64,000 nucleotides of DNA from Gammaproteobacteria bacterium (lineage in GTDB: Bacteria > Pseudomonadota > Gammaproteobacteria > Pseudomonadales > Pseudohongiellaceae), in the NCBI GenBank assembly GCA_029253585.1, contig JAQWZF010000002.1, positions 124,001-188,000 of the forward strand, given 5' to 3'. The position numbers and the translations under genes were made by a program. The notes below the pieces were generated by a model, which saw only the letters and a program-made list of their open reading frames with translations, ran no database searches and was not told the origin of the DNA. This document shows positions 35,953-44,661 of this stretch, piece after piece. Position 1 is the first letter of the stretch. Each line of letters begins with the position of its first letter.

Positions 35953-37041
35953 ATGCCAGAATTTGTTTTATCGCCTAACATCTTAGTCGTGCCGATCCTG
36001 ATCGTGCTTATAGTCCTTGAGTTTGGCTTGAGTCGACTCATGGGTCGCTCGGTTTATAATTTTCAAGATAGTATCACTTCGATCAATATTGGAATTATGA
36101 GTCAATTCGTTAATGCGACAGGCGCGGTGATTAGCGCATTTATGTACGCAGTAATCGAAATGAAATACGGCACGTTTGAATGGAATTTAGCCAGCCCGTT
36201 TACATGGATTTTTGCTTTGTTGCTTTACGATTTCATGTACTACTGGGTGCATCGAACCGGGCATGAGGTCAACATGTTCTGGGCCGCGCATATCACCCAC
36301 CATAGTAGTGATGAATTTAATTTTTCCACCGCGTTGCGACAGGCTTCGACTGGCTTCTATTTTAAGTGGGTTTTTTACATGCCTTTGGCCGTGCTTGGTA
36401 TACCCGTTCAGGTGTTCGTCGTTGTAGGCCTTATAGACTTGCTCTATCAGGTGTGGGTCCATACACGGCTGGTGGGTCGTCTTGGTTGGGTTGAGTATGT
36501 GCTGGTCACACCATCGAATCACAGGGTGCATCATGGCAAGAACGACTATTGTATCGATAAAAACTACGGCGGAATTTTCTGCACTTGGGACAGGTTATTT
36601 GGTACGTATGCAGACGAGCGAGTTGAAGAGCCTATAGTTTACGGGCTTAAGAAAAAGCTGCATAGCTGGAACCCAGTGTGGAGCAATCTGCACTATTGGT
36701 CAGAAATGTTTAAGAAGGCGGGAGAGCAAGATAACTGGCGCAACAAACTGATGTGTTTCTTCGCTGAACCGGCTTGGTCTGCGGATGGCAATTCGGCACC
36801 TAAGCCGTTGGCTCAGTTTCCAGCTACGGACAACTTGTTTGCCTCACGAACACCTCTTAGGGTTAAGCTGTCGGGATTGGCAATGACACTCTTCTCAGTC
36901 GGCCTACTTGTTTTCTACTTGGGCTCTAAACAATCGATGTCTGCAGGGCTACAAATCTTCTGCGCGACGGCAGCGGTATGTTCATTCGCGTTTGTTGGTT
37001 ATTTCTGGACACAAGGTAATAAAAAAGAGCTACAACAATGA
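35953..37041 (+). CDS. Sterol desaturase/fatty acid hydroxylase-superfamily membrane protein
   Basis: 362 residues from the ATG at 35953, which has AGGAAG 7 nt upstream; ATG 35923 is possible. It is polytopic with the three di-iron histidine boxes: HRTGH, HITHHSS and, later, HRVHHGKN. YWVHRTGHE, SNHRVHHG and GGIFCTWDRLFGTY are characteristic of the alkylglycerol-monooxygenase-like branch. Members oxygenate or desaturate lipids at the inner membrane. The C-terminal 100 residues contain two more hydrophobic segments. The stop overlaps the next start (ATGA), so the two proteins are translated together and probably act together. Confidence 0.87.
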   Translation: MPEFVLSPNILVVPILIVLIVLEFGLSRLMGRSVYNFQDSITSINIGIMSQFVNATGAVISAFMYAVIEMKYGTFEWNLASPFTWIFALLLYDFMYYWVHRTGHEVNMFWAAHITHHSSDEFNFSTALRQASTGFYFKWVFYMPLAVLGIPVQVFVVVGLIDLLYQVWVHTRLVGRLGWVEYVLVTPSNHRVHHGKNDYCIDKNYGGIFCTWDRLFGTYADERVEEPIVYGLKKKLHSWNPVWSNLHYWSEMFKKAGEQDNWRNKLMCFFAEPAWSADGNSAPKPLAQFPATDNLFASRTPLRVKLSGLAMTLFSVGLLVFYLGSKQSMSAGLQIFCATAAVCSFAFVGYFWTQGNKKELQQ

Positions 37042-37595
37042 ATAGTCTTGCTGTCACCGACAGCTTACTGCTTTTGGTCACTATAGTAGTCTTTAGCAGT
37101 TCTAAAAATTCGCCTTCGCTACGAATCAGTGTGGCCATATTCGGAGCGGCGGCGCTGCTGGGTGTGCTGCGATTTACCGGCCTCCTGCCTTTGCCGCAAA
37201 TGCATTCTTTTTTCTCCGGTTTAGGCGCCACGGCCGCCTATCCTTTGCTCGCGGCTACGTTCATCTGGTCGGGCTCTGTTGTTGCGCAGCGCTGGCGTTT
37301 CGCGAGTATATTTTTCGTGATAGCAGGTGCTTTTGGTCTTATTGCCAGTGCGTTGGAGTTTGCTCTTTGGGGCAATTTAGTTGCCTTGGTGTCGGTTACT
37401 GCATTGCTTATCCATGGAATTAGGGGAAGAAATGTTCAAGCGTCTATGGGCGCAGCCGCGTTACTGGTAGCACTCATCTTATTCGCCAGCAAAGTCGCAT
37501 TGCCTCCCTACCTACAACCAGGCGATTTTTTGCATGTGTTTATGGCGTTCGGATTGATGCTCCTGAGGAGAAAGGCTAGTTTGGTGGGAGTCTAG
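37038..37595 (+). CDS. Small integral membrane protein of unknown function, coupled to the hydroxylase
   Basis: 185 residues, about seven hydrophobic helices and a basic C-terminus (LLRRKASLVGV). I recognise no named family. Its ATG overlaps the hydroxylase stop by 4 nt. The tight coupling suggests a role in the same lipid modification, perhaps in substrate delivery, but this is inference only. A bulged hairpin (37606-37665) lies after the stop. Confidence 0.75.
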   Translation: MNSLAVTDSLLLLVTIVVFSSSKNSPSLRISVAIFGAAALLGVLRFTGLLPLPQMHSFFSGLGATAAYPLLAATFIWSGSVVAQRWRFASIFFVIAGAFGLIASALEFALWGNLVALVSVTALLIHGIRGRNVQASMGAAALLVALILFASKVALPPYLQPGDFLHVFMAFGLMLLRRKASLVGV

Positions 37596-37605
37596 ATTAA
37601 AGTGC

Positions 37606-37665
37606 AGGACAGAGCGAAGATAAAAGTACAAAGCTGTATTTTTGCATCGTCTCCTGTGCTCTGCC
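37606..37665 (+). terminator. Imperfect hairpin after the hydroxylase operon
   Basis: CAGAGC near the left end pairs with GCTCTG near the right end; GAT/ATC, AAAA/TTTT and GTAC/GTAT continue the stem with bulges. There is no strong T-run. Its inner part resembles the perfect hairpin at 46599-46634 (a GTA.AAAGC-like turn). Confidence 0.4.
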
Positions 37666-37695
37666 CGTAAGTGTGTTCGAGAATAGGGGAAAGAT

Positions 37696-39099
37696 ATGAC
37701 ACTACTATGGCAACTCAGCGCCATCGATCAGGCCGCGGGTGTTCGTGAGGGCCGATTCACAGCAAGAACCCTTGTCGAGGCTGTGCTTGAGCGTGTCGCG
37801 TTAAAGAACCCTAAACTCAATGCCATCGTTGATCCTCTGGCAGAGCAGGCTTTACTGGCGGCGGACAAGGCCGATGCCGCGGTGGCAAATGGCGAGCAAC
37901 TCGACTGCCTGCATGGCGTGCCGGTCACCGTGAAGGTGAACGTCGATACCAAGGGCAGGCCGACTACCAACGGCATGGAGGTCTTCAAAGATGTCATCGC
38001 CCCGGATAATTCACCCATCGTACAGAACCTTCTGAATGCCGGCGCCATCATTATCGGGCGCACCAACACACCAGAGATGTCCATGCGCCTGACAACGGAC
38101 AATCCGTTATATGGCCTGACGCGAAACCCCTGGAACTTGGCTATGTCCCCAGGTGGCTCATCCGGGGGCGCCGCCGCCTCAGCTGCAGCTGGTTTTGGGG
38201 CTATTCACCACGGCAATGATATTGCCGGTTCTCTGCGTTATCCGGCGACGGCTTGTGGCTTGAGCACTATCAAACCGGGGCTAGGCAGGGTGCCAGCCTA
38301 TCTTACCTCGGCAAAGGCCGAGCGAGGCATGTTGGCGCAACTGATGTCGGTGCAAGGTGTAGTTTGTCGAGAAGTTAAAGATGTCAGGCTGGCGACCCAG
38401 GTGTTGATGCGCCATGACCCTCGCGATCCCTGGCATGTGCCCATGCCATTCAGCCAGCAAGACTCAGCATTACCAAAAATTGCTTATTGCAAAGAGGCCC
38501 ATGGCTATTCCATACACAAAGACATCGTGAAAAATCTAGATCGGACTGCGTCCATTCTCGAGGCGGCGGGCTATCAGGTTGAAGAGATAGAGACTCCCTC
38601 CATCGCTGAAGCCGCCAAAGCCTGGCTGCAAGTTACTAACTTCGAAATGAAGAGAACCCTGGAGCCCGTGTTTAAAGAACACGGTAGCGCGATCATCAAC
38701 CAGATATTTGAGGGCTATTATCAGCTGGAAGACATGGTAGATGCCGAGGGTTATCTATTGGGTATTGCCGAACGTACCCGCATGGTGCGCGAGTGGAACC
38801 TATTACTGGCAGACTACCCACTGGTATTGACGCCCTACCTGATGCGTCCGGGCTATCCCAGCGACTACGATGAAACCTTCGAGGGCGTCGAGGATCTTTT
38901 TCGATCGTCTATCTATAGCTACGGCGTAAATTACATCGGAATGCCCGCGGGCCACGTGCCGGTAGATCTAGTGGATGAGATGCCGTCGGGCGTGCAGCTG
39001 ATCGGCCAGAAATGGCGGGAGGATCTTATTCTGGATGCCATGGAAGTGATTGAGAATGCAACGGGTGTAATGACGCGAAAGCTTTGGGATAGAGAGTGA
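37696..39099 (+). CDS. Amidase-signature-family amidase
   Basis: 467 residues. The Ser-cisSer-Lys triad region is visible: Lys in GVPVTVKVNVDTKG, the glycine-rich SPGGSSGGAAASAAAGF with the cis-Ser, and GNDIAGSLRYPA with the nucleophilic Ser. Members hydrolyse amides (GatA, indoleacetamide, fatty acid amides); absence of gatC/gatB neighbours argues against GatA. No signal peptide, so it is cytoplasmic. AGGGGAAAG precedes the ATG. It is convergent with the following PLP enzyme. Confidence 0.87.
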   Translation: MTLLWQLSAIDQAAGVREGRFTARTLVEAVLERVALKNPKLNAIVDPLAEQALLAADKADAAVANGEQLDCLHGVPVTVKVNVDTKGRPTTNGMEVFKDVIAPDNSPIVQNLLNAGAIIIGRTNTPEMSMRLTTDNPLYGLTRNPWNLAMSPGGSSGGAAASAAAGFGAIHHGNDIAGSLRYPATACGLSTIKPGLGRVPAYLTSAKAERGMLAQLMSVQGVVCREVKDVRLATQVLMRHDPRDPWHVPMPFSQQDSALPKIAYCKEAHGYSIHKDIVKNLDRTASILEAAGYQVEEIETPSIAEAAKAWLQVTNFEMKRTLEPVFKEHGSAIINQIFEGYYQLEDMVDAEGYLLGIAERTRMVREWNLLLADYPLVLTPYLMRPGYPSDYDETFEGVEDLFRSSIYSYGVNYIGMPAGHVPVDLVDEMPSGVQLIGQKWREDLILDAMEVIENATGVMTRKLWDRE

Positions 39100-39124
39100 G
39101 GCGACAAAAAAGGGGATGAAAAGC

Positions 39125-40171
39125 TCAGCCCCTGCCTTCGGTCGCAATAGCTAAACAAGTTGATTCACCAGACAAGAAAATACCAAGTTGTTCCGCCAGT
39201 AAAATGGCAGCCACTCCGGCAGCGCCCGAGGGCGTTGTGGCAACGCCTCTTTCGTCTAGATAGGTAACGGCAGCGGCAGCATCAGACTCACCGATACAGA
39301 CAAACTTGTCGGCGTATTGCTGTAAGGCCGAAAACGCCAGCAGTGAGGGTTCTTTGCAGTCCAGCCTGCCCATGTTAGAGACCGGCCCCTGCACGGTCGT
39401 TAATTTCCCCCGCTTACTGCTCTCAAAAAGACACGGTGCCGCATCGGGCTCTACCACTATGAACTGTGGCTGCGTATCCCAATGCTGTCTAATGTGAAAG
39501 GCGATAGCGGCGGCCATGCCTCCCACCCCGGCCTGCAGAAAAACATGGCTAGGCCAGTTATTAACAGCAAGAAAATGTTGCCGCATCTCCTCGGCCATAA
39601 CGGTATAGCCTTCCATCACCAGCGTGGGTACTTTCAGATAGCCCGGCCAGGAACTATCCGCTAGCAGTATCTCATCTGGTTCTCCATTTTCACATTCATC
39701 GCGCGCCGCTCGCATACTGTCTTCATAGATCTCTCCCGAGCGGATGACTTCGGCATTGAGGCTTCTCAGTTTTATAGCAAATGATTCTGGCACGGTGTCG
39801 GCAAGATGTACGCGACACTTCGCATTGAACAGCTGTGCGCCCTTTGCAACTGCGATGCCGTGGTTGCCGGCACTGGCGCAGACGAAGGTGAACCGTTGGC
39901 ACCATGTCACCAGCGGCTCTTCGAATAGTTTTCTGGCGTCCAGCGCAGAGCCACTCTCTGCCTGCCAGCCATCTAACAGTAAGGCCGCAACCGCGTAGAT
40001 TCCTCCAAGCGCCTTGAATGCGCCCAAATTGAATCTGGATGTTTCATCCTTGATCAGGAGTTGCGCCCCGATGGGGGTAGGCAGGGTGTGCAGTGGGGTA
40101 GGCGCATAGGAAGGGCAATGTCGTATCAAGTTCCAGGGCCGTTGATTGTTAAGTAGTAAGTGATTGCGCAT
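39125..40171 (-). CDS. PLP fold-type II lyase resembling diaminopropionate ammonia-lyase
   Basis: 348 residues. The PLP lysine lies in FNLGAFKALGGIYAVA, very like the NAFKALGG block of diaminopropionate ammonia-lyase. TFVCASAGNHGIAVAKGA is the phosphate/substrate loop, then VFLQAGVGGMAAAIAFH and VEPDAAPCLFES follow, and TTPSGAAGVAA is near the C-terminus. It eliminates ammonia from an amino acid such as 2,3-diaminopropionate, serine or threonine. It is about 50 residues shorter than typical YgeX proteins, so the exact substrate is uncertain. It is convergent with the amidase gene. Confidence 0.82.
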   Translation of the reverse strand: MRNHLLLNNQRPWNLIRHCPSYAPTPLHTLPTPIGAQLLIKDETSRFNLGAFKALGGIYAVAALLLDGWQAESGSALDARKLFEEPLVTWCQRFTFVCASAGNHGIAVAKGAQLFNAKCRVHLADTVPESFAIKLRSLNAEVIRSGEIYEDSMRAARDECENGEPDEILLADSSWPGYLKVPTLVMEGYTVMAEEMRQHFLAVNNWPSHVFLQAGVGGMAAAIAFHIRQHWDTQPQFIVVEPDAAPCLFESSKRGKLTTVQGPVSNMGRLDCKEPSLLAFSALQQYADKFVCIGESDAAAAVTYLDERGVATTPSGAAGVAAILLAEQLGIFLSGESTCLAIATEGRG

Positions 40172-40521
40172 TTTTAATCGTCTGCTAGTGCCGTTTACCT
40201 TGTGTTGTTAGAATGCCAAGGCAAAGATTCAATATGGGTTTCAATTTCTGGTTTTACATAGAACTCTATTTCTCGACTAGCGGCCGAATCGTCTGCGTCT
40301 GCGCTCGCGATCGTATGCAGTTGCTTGCTATCCTAAATACCTTCTTTACTATTTACTACTTGTAAATAGATCATACCATTTCATGAGAGAATACATCTGC
40401 CAATTCATTAGCTGCAGGTGTTCGCTGCAATTTGTCGGCGTCTCCTTACAATGGAAAGTGAGGGCGCAGTGAGTAGTCAGATTAATCGAGCTTCTAGTTA
40501 TTGTTCTAGTGGCTCTATTCA
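40172..40521. other. Gene-free divergent intergenic region
   Basis: 350 bases between the divergent ammonia-lyase-like gene and ltaE. No ORF with family signal, no strong hairpin and no repeat copy is seen. AT-rich stretches near 40340-40380 probably contain promoter elements, but I cannot place them confidently. Confidence 0.5.
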
Positions 40522-41544
40522 ATGAGAAACCATCCTATGATTGACTTAAGAAGCGACACCGTAAGCAAACCCAGCGAAGCCATGCGCGCACAGATGAGCG
40601 CAGCCCCCGTGGGGGATGACGTCTTTGGTGATGACCCAACGGTTAATGCACTTGAGGCGAAGGTGGCAAAACTAGCAGGTAAAGAGTCAGCATTGTTCTT
40701 GCCTTCGGGTACCCAGAGTAACTTGGTGGCTTTGCTTTCCCACTGCCAGCGAGGTGAAGAGTACATCGTTGGTCAGGACTATCACACCTACCTTTATGAG
40801 GCCGGGGGTGGTGCTGTGTTTGGCAGTGTGCAGCCGCAGCCGATTCCCGTCGAAACAGATGGCAGCCTGAATCTTGAAGTGGTGAAGTCGCGTATCAAGC
40901 CAGACGATTCGCATTTCGCGCGCAGCAAGTTGCTGGTGTTAGAGAATACCCACAACGGCAAGGTGCTTGGTCTCGACTACATGGCTCAGGCTTCTCGCTT
41001 CGTTAAAGATAATGGCTTGTCCCTGCATCTCGACGGTGCTCGGGTATTCAATGCCGCGGTGGCCTTGGGGGTCAATGTGTCCGAGATCGCCAGTCATGTA
41101 GATAGCGTCTCAATCTGTTGCTCCAAGGGCCTGGGTGCCCCAGCGGGGTCGCTGCTATGTGGCACGGCCGAGTTCATTGATTCATCAAGACGCTGGCGCA
41201 AGATGGCCGGTGGTGGCCTGCGGCAGTCCGGCATACTGGCGGCGGCAATCGATTATGCGTTGGATAAGAATGTCGATAGACTCCAGATCGATCATGCCAA
41301 TGCAAAACGTCTGGCAGATTCTCTGGCGAAGATCGATAAGATCGACGTGCTTAGCAATCAAACCAATATGGTATTTATCGGCTTGCCCAGCCGTGAGATG
41401 GGTGAACAGTTTGCCGATAGTGCAGCCGAGCAGGGAGTTAAAGTCATCGGCGGCCAGAGGATGCGTTTGGTGACGCATCTGGATATTGATGAGGAAGACA
41501 TTGCTAAAGTTATTGCTTCGTTCAGGGCGTTTTTTGCAGCTTAG
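40522..41544 (+). CDS. ltaE: Low-specificity L-threonine aldolase
   Basis: 340 residues. Family blocks are IDLRSDTVSKPSEAMRAQM, GDDVFGDDPTVNALE, FLPSGTQSNLVALLSHC and ENTHNGKVLG. LHLDGARVFNAAVALG and SICCSKGLGAPAGSLLCG (PLP lysine 202) follow. The enzyme cleaves threonine/allo-threonine to glycine and acetaldehyde. MIDLRSDT is the usual N-terminus, so the ATG at 40537 is an alternative start. It fits the glycine/glyoxylate theme of this part of the window. A weak hairpin with a T8 run follows (41597-41626). Confidence 0.92.
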   Translation: MRNHPMIDLRSDTVSKPSEAMRAQMSAAPVGDDVFGDDPTVNALEAKVAKLAGKESALFLPSGTQSNLVALLSHCQRGEEYIVGQDYHTYLYEAGGGAVFGSVQPQPIPVETDGSLNLEVVKSRIKPDDSHFARSKLLVLENTHNGKVLGLDYMAQASRFVKDNGLSLHLDGARVFNAAVALGVNVSEIASHVDSVSICCSKGLGAPAGSLLCGTAEFIDSSRRWRKMAGGGLRQSGILAAAIDYALDKNVDRLQIDHANAKRLADSLAKIDKIDVLSNQTNMVFIGLPSREMGEQFADSAAEQGVKVIGGQRMRLVTHLDIDEEDIAKVIASFRAFFAA

Positions 41545-41596
41545 TAAGGCGAGGAGCGCGCGGACAACTTCGAAACTAAGTGGAAGCAGCTAGGTT

Positions 41597-41626
41597 AAAT
41601 TGGTAGTTCAATTTGCTGTTTTTTTT
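41597..41626 (+). terminator. Weak hairpin plus T-run after ltaE
   Basis: AAATTG (41597-41602) pairs with CAATTT (41609-41614), flanked by CAGC/GCTG with a bulge, and a run of T follows at 41619-41626. The stem is AT-rich and therefore weak. Confidence 0.45.
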
Positions 41627-41655
41627 CGGGTTCTTTCTTCTCTTCTTCTACTCAA

Positions 41656-43263
41656 TCAGGGAACCACGCAACTAAAATTTGCGGCTTCATCGCTGCTGCC
41701 ACTACCACTATAGCTGGCCACCTCAGGATAAACACACAGTGGTCTGCTGCGCACCACGTCACCGTCTTCTATCTTCGACGCGATAATTGATTCGGGCGGG
41801 ATATCACGTTCTACCCAGTTTTCTAGCGCGGTGAGAGCGTCAAAGCGATCCGGGCCTGGACCTCCAGAACAGTGCGCCATGCCAGGTACCATAAACAAAC
41901 GATAGAAATCCTGCGTCTGTTCCAATGCGGTTTGCCAATTTGGTGCTTGATTATCATTTGCTATGACTTCAACAACACTTTCGAAATAGTTTATTGATGC
42001 TAGCGGTGAGATGTCAGGGTCGCTCCAGCCGTGATACACAAGTAACTTGCCGCCGTTGTCACGCAGCGGGCGCAGGTCTGGGTCATTTGAATCTACAGCG
42101 GGCCCGACTTTCTCCAGTGCATATTTCAGATCTTCGCCAAAATCGAAGTTACGGAAATCCCAGTCGGCATCGTTAAACACAAACCAACGGAAAAAACCTT
42201 CACCACCACGCCAATGAAGGGAGGTGAAGGGATCTCTACCCGATACCCAGGTAGACCATGTGCCTCGATAAGCTTCACCACCTGGCACCAGACCTGGATA
42301 GATTAGCTCTCCGTCTGAAGTGCTAACCCCTGACCATATTTTTTCAACGGCGGTCACTTGTTTTGGGGTGAGGCAGGAATTGTTATCAGTGCCTGCCGGG
42401 CAAGTAAGGCTTGCCGGTTCGAAATTACAGGCCAGCGGGTTCTGCAATATGCCATCTTCGATACCGTCCAGCGAGTCGCATGCCGCATTGACGGCGTTGC
42501 CTAGGGCTGGAAGTTTAGCCGGTGGGATGTAGCTGGCTTCATCTTCCAACATGGCCAGGGAGTACCACAGGTGAGCACCGGCATAGAAGCGGGTCCAATC
42601 GTTGGCAGGGTCACCGGCGATGATGCCATCGAAATCGTCGGGGTAGCGTTGGGCTTCCATCATTCCTTGTTGGCCGCCCTTGGAACAACCCACATAGTAA
42701 GAATAATCAGGAGCGGCGTGATAGAAGGCTTCGGTAAGCTGTTTGGCGTTTACCGTGGTGATGTGTAAGGCGCGATGACCAAAATCTTCAATCAGGTCGG
42801 GCCGACCGGCAGCCCATGAGGCATCGAAGGGAATTGGGCCGGCTACATGGCCGGTGTCGGTGCTGGCTACTGCATAGCCCCGCCTGAGAGCGTTGGCCAT
42901 GGAGTCATAACTAATGGTGCCCGCCATGCCGCCGTTGCCTGTGCCCTGATATTTGCCATTCCAGCCCGACAAGGGCAGCCACACCTCAAAATTGACCGCC
43001 GGTGATGCTCTTCCAACGACGCGACAGAATGCCGGTGTGGTCATGGTGGTATCGGCCCCTGGGGCGACAAAAGAGTTGGTGCTAACAATCTCGGTAAGGG
43101 AAATATTGGTGTCAGCTAGATAGGTGACGGCAATCCGCTGACAGGATTGTGCTGCATTAAAATTGGCGCCGGCAATAGAGGGGGCTGGAGACTGAGCAAA
43201 GCTGTTTGCTGAGAATACCGCAACAACGCAGCAGAGAAATCGAAAAGCGGGCTTGGATTTCAT
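41656..43263 (-). CDS. Exported tannase/feruloyl-esterase-family hydrolase
   Basis: 535 residues with a signal peptide (FLCCVVAVFSANSFAQ). The family nucleophile motif is YYVGCSKGGQQG (Ser194, with the preceding Cys193 that normally makes a disulfide to a Cys near the catalytic His). The acid is Asp in GWSDPDISP and the base His in MAHCSGGPG, whose adjacent Cys is the expected partner. CDSLDGIEDGI is the calcium-binding loop. Members cleave gallate, ferulate or monohydroxyethyl-terephthalate (MHETase) esters; the substrate is not evident. The gene is monocistronic. Confidence 0.88.
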   Translation of the reverse strand: MKSKPAFRFLCCVVAVFSANSFAQSPAPSIAGANFNAAQSCQRIAVTYLADTNISLTEIVSTNSFVAPGADTTMTTPAFCRVVGRASPAVNFEVWLPLSGWNGKYQGTGNGGMAGTISYDSMANALRRGYAVASTDTGHVAGPIPFDASWAAGRPDLIEDFGHRALHITTVNAKQLTEAFYHAAPDYSYYVGCSKGGQQGMMEAQRYPDDFDGIIAGDPANDWTRFYAGAHLWYSLAMLEDEASYIPPAKLPALGNAVNAACDSLDGIEDGILQNPLACNFEPASLTCPAGTDNNSCLTPKQVTAVEKIWSGVSTSDGELIYPGLVPGGEAYRGTWSTWVSGRDPFTSLHWRGGEGFFRWFVFNDADWDFRNFDFGEDLKYALEKVGPAVDSNDPDLRPLRDNGGKLLVYHGWSDPDISPLASINYFESVVEVIANDNQAPNWQTALEQTQDFYRLFMVPGMAHCSGGPGPDRFDALTALENWVERDIPPESIIASKIEDGDVVRSRPLCVYPEVASYSGSGSSDEAANFSCVVP

Positions 43264-43435
43264 TGTACGGCCTCCAATTGGGTTTAGGTTTTCTTGATTC
43301 TTGCGCGTTCATCAGTCGAATTCAATGCTTTGCTGTAATGAATGCCTTAGCTGAGTATCGCAAGTTAAGGACCAGGGACTCGCTGTCACTGTTTGCTTAG
43401 AGCCTTTGAGACGCTCTTGGGCACGAGCAGTCTCT

Positions 43436-43458
43436 TGAATTGTTAGTGTCCCTTTTTT
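43436..43458. repeat. Dispersed repeat arm, single partial copy
   Basis: AATTGTTAGTGTCCC on the plus strand matches the inner arm TAAGTTGTTAGTG(C)CCC of the palindromic copies at 44561-44622 and 48831-48905. It lies upstream of the decayed gene at 43547, about a kilobase from the next copy. Confidence 0.5.
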
Positions 43459-43546
43459 GCTTCTTAGTATCGGCAAATCTGTTTATTTATCAGTACATTG
43501 CTTGAACCTGAATCTGCGTGAGGAAATAAGAGAAGGTGTAGAGACT

Positions 43547-43945
43547 ATTAACTGGGATGCACTGGGAGATTTTCTAGGCTCAATCGAAGTTTTTATTTCT
43601 TTGGTTTATTTGGCCCTGCAGACGAAAAATACAGCAGCGGAAACCCGCGACGCGAGCATTCATTCCGTAATGGAGTTGGCAATTCAATTTCGCGCCGAAT
43701 CTTATACCGGCGACCTTGCTGAGATACGGATGAAAAGTGCTATGAACGAGCAGCTTACGCCTCTGGAGACGCTAAAGTTTGAAGGCTATTTGTCAGCTCT
43801 TTTTGAACTGAACGAACTGGTCTATGTGCAATATCAGAAGGAAAAGCTGGATCCGGAATATTTTGAGGCATGGGGGCGTCGAACCTAGGCCGCCATCGCT
43901 GTACCCCGTATTCAGCAGTTCTGGAAGAAGACCAAGTCCGGTTAC
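43547..43945 (+). pseudogene. Remnant of a membrane-anchored protein (related to 2875-3369), with lost start and stop
   Basis: The recognisable start INWDALGDFLGSIEVFISL aligns with MNWETIGGVLGAVAVFISL of the gene at 3369, but the expected ATG is ATT (43547). AGAAGG lies upstream as a ribosome binding site. The frame reads to TAG at 43886-43888 after EAWGRR. The family-typical tail follows in frame (AAIAVPRIQQFWKKTKSGY) and is then replaced at about 43942 by an HPt-domain sequence in another frame. So the gene has a changed start codon, an internal stop and a fused 3' end. The upstream part of the open frame (from TTG 43457) is not coding-like. Confidence 0.6.
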
Positions 43946-44560
43946 CGTCGCAGTTGTTTGCTCAACTGCTGGAATGGATAGTGCCTGGTGAACGTGAGGC
44001 GGTTGAGATTGCGTCGGCAGATGCAGAAGAGCCAAGTCAAAGCTTGCTAGCCGAAGTGCAGGGATTGCAAGTAAAGGAAGGCCTCATTCGAGTTGGTGGT
44101 AATAGCCGGCTTTATCTGAAGCTGCTAGAAGATATGGGTAGCGAGTATCTGGGCACAGCAGAAAAGATTACAGAGCTACTGCATAACAATGAGATAGAGA
44201 CTGCTACGCAATTGGCGCATAAACTGCGAGGCATAGCCAATAACCTGGGTGCCATTGAGGTCGGCAGGGTATCCGGTGAAATTGAAAGTTATCTAAATGA
44301 ATAGCAGGAACTAATCGAGACTATTCTCCCTGAATTGGCCGCGAGTCTAACGGTGCTTGGGGAATCCATAGATAGCATGTCAGTCAATGTGAGCTCATCA
44401 AACACTGGTGCAAGCCTTGGCGGCGCGGCGGTTAACGCACTGCTAGACAAACTCAAGCAGGAAATCGCTGAAAGCGGTAGTACAGGCGCTTGATATTTTT
44501 GACTTCGCCAGCGTCGAGCAACATGTGAAAGCGTTTCTGGATATTAGAGTCAGATATTAG
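43942..44560 (+). pseudogene. Remnant of the C-terminal HPt domain of a hybrid sensor kinase
   Basis: From about 43942 the frame encodes LPSQLFAQLLEWIVPGERE, a linker commonly found after the receiver domain of hybrid kinases. It is followed by an HPt domain, with phosphoacceptor His in TQLAHKLRGIANNLGA. TAG at 44302-44304 interrupts it. The same frame continues (ELIETILPELAASL, then NALLDKLKQEIAESG) to a TGA near 44490, and after a one-base shift coding-like sequence continues to TAG at 44558-44560. Kinase and receiver domains are absent. The 5' end is fused to the anchored-protein remnant. The last base abuts the palindromic repeat. Confidence 0.6.
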
Positions 44561-44622
44561 GGGGCACTAACAACTTAAAAGCCTGTAAACCAAGTACTTG
44601 CTCTAAGTTGTCAGTGTCCCCT
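44561..44622. repeat. Dispersed palindromic repeat, complete copy
   Basis: The arms are GGGGCACTAACAACTTA (44561-44577) and TAAGTTGTCAGTGTCCCC (44604-44622), separated by 26 bases. Single or palindromic copies of this arm occur at 16564, 43436, 48831-48905 and 50764. This copy lies 40 bases after the minus-strand secreted-protein gene stop and directly abuts the HPt remnant. Confidence 0.75.
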
Positions 44623-44661
44623 CTATACCATGTAAATGGGTGCCAGCCGCCGATAAGTGGC

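Noticed and set aside
33066-41544. Possible beta-hydroxyaspartate cycle (aminotransferase, PLP lyase, threonine aldolase)
   Set aside because: The genes are scattered with unrelated genes between them, the aldolase is of the L-threonine (LtaE) type rather than the D-threonine aldolase-like BhcC type, and no iminosuccinate reductase is present.
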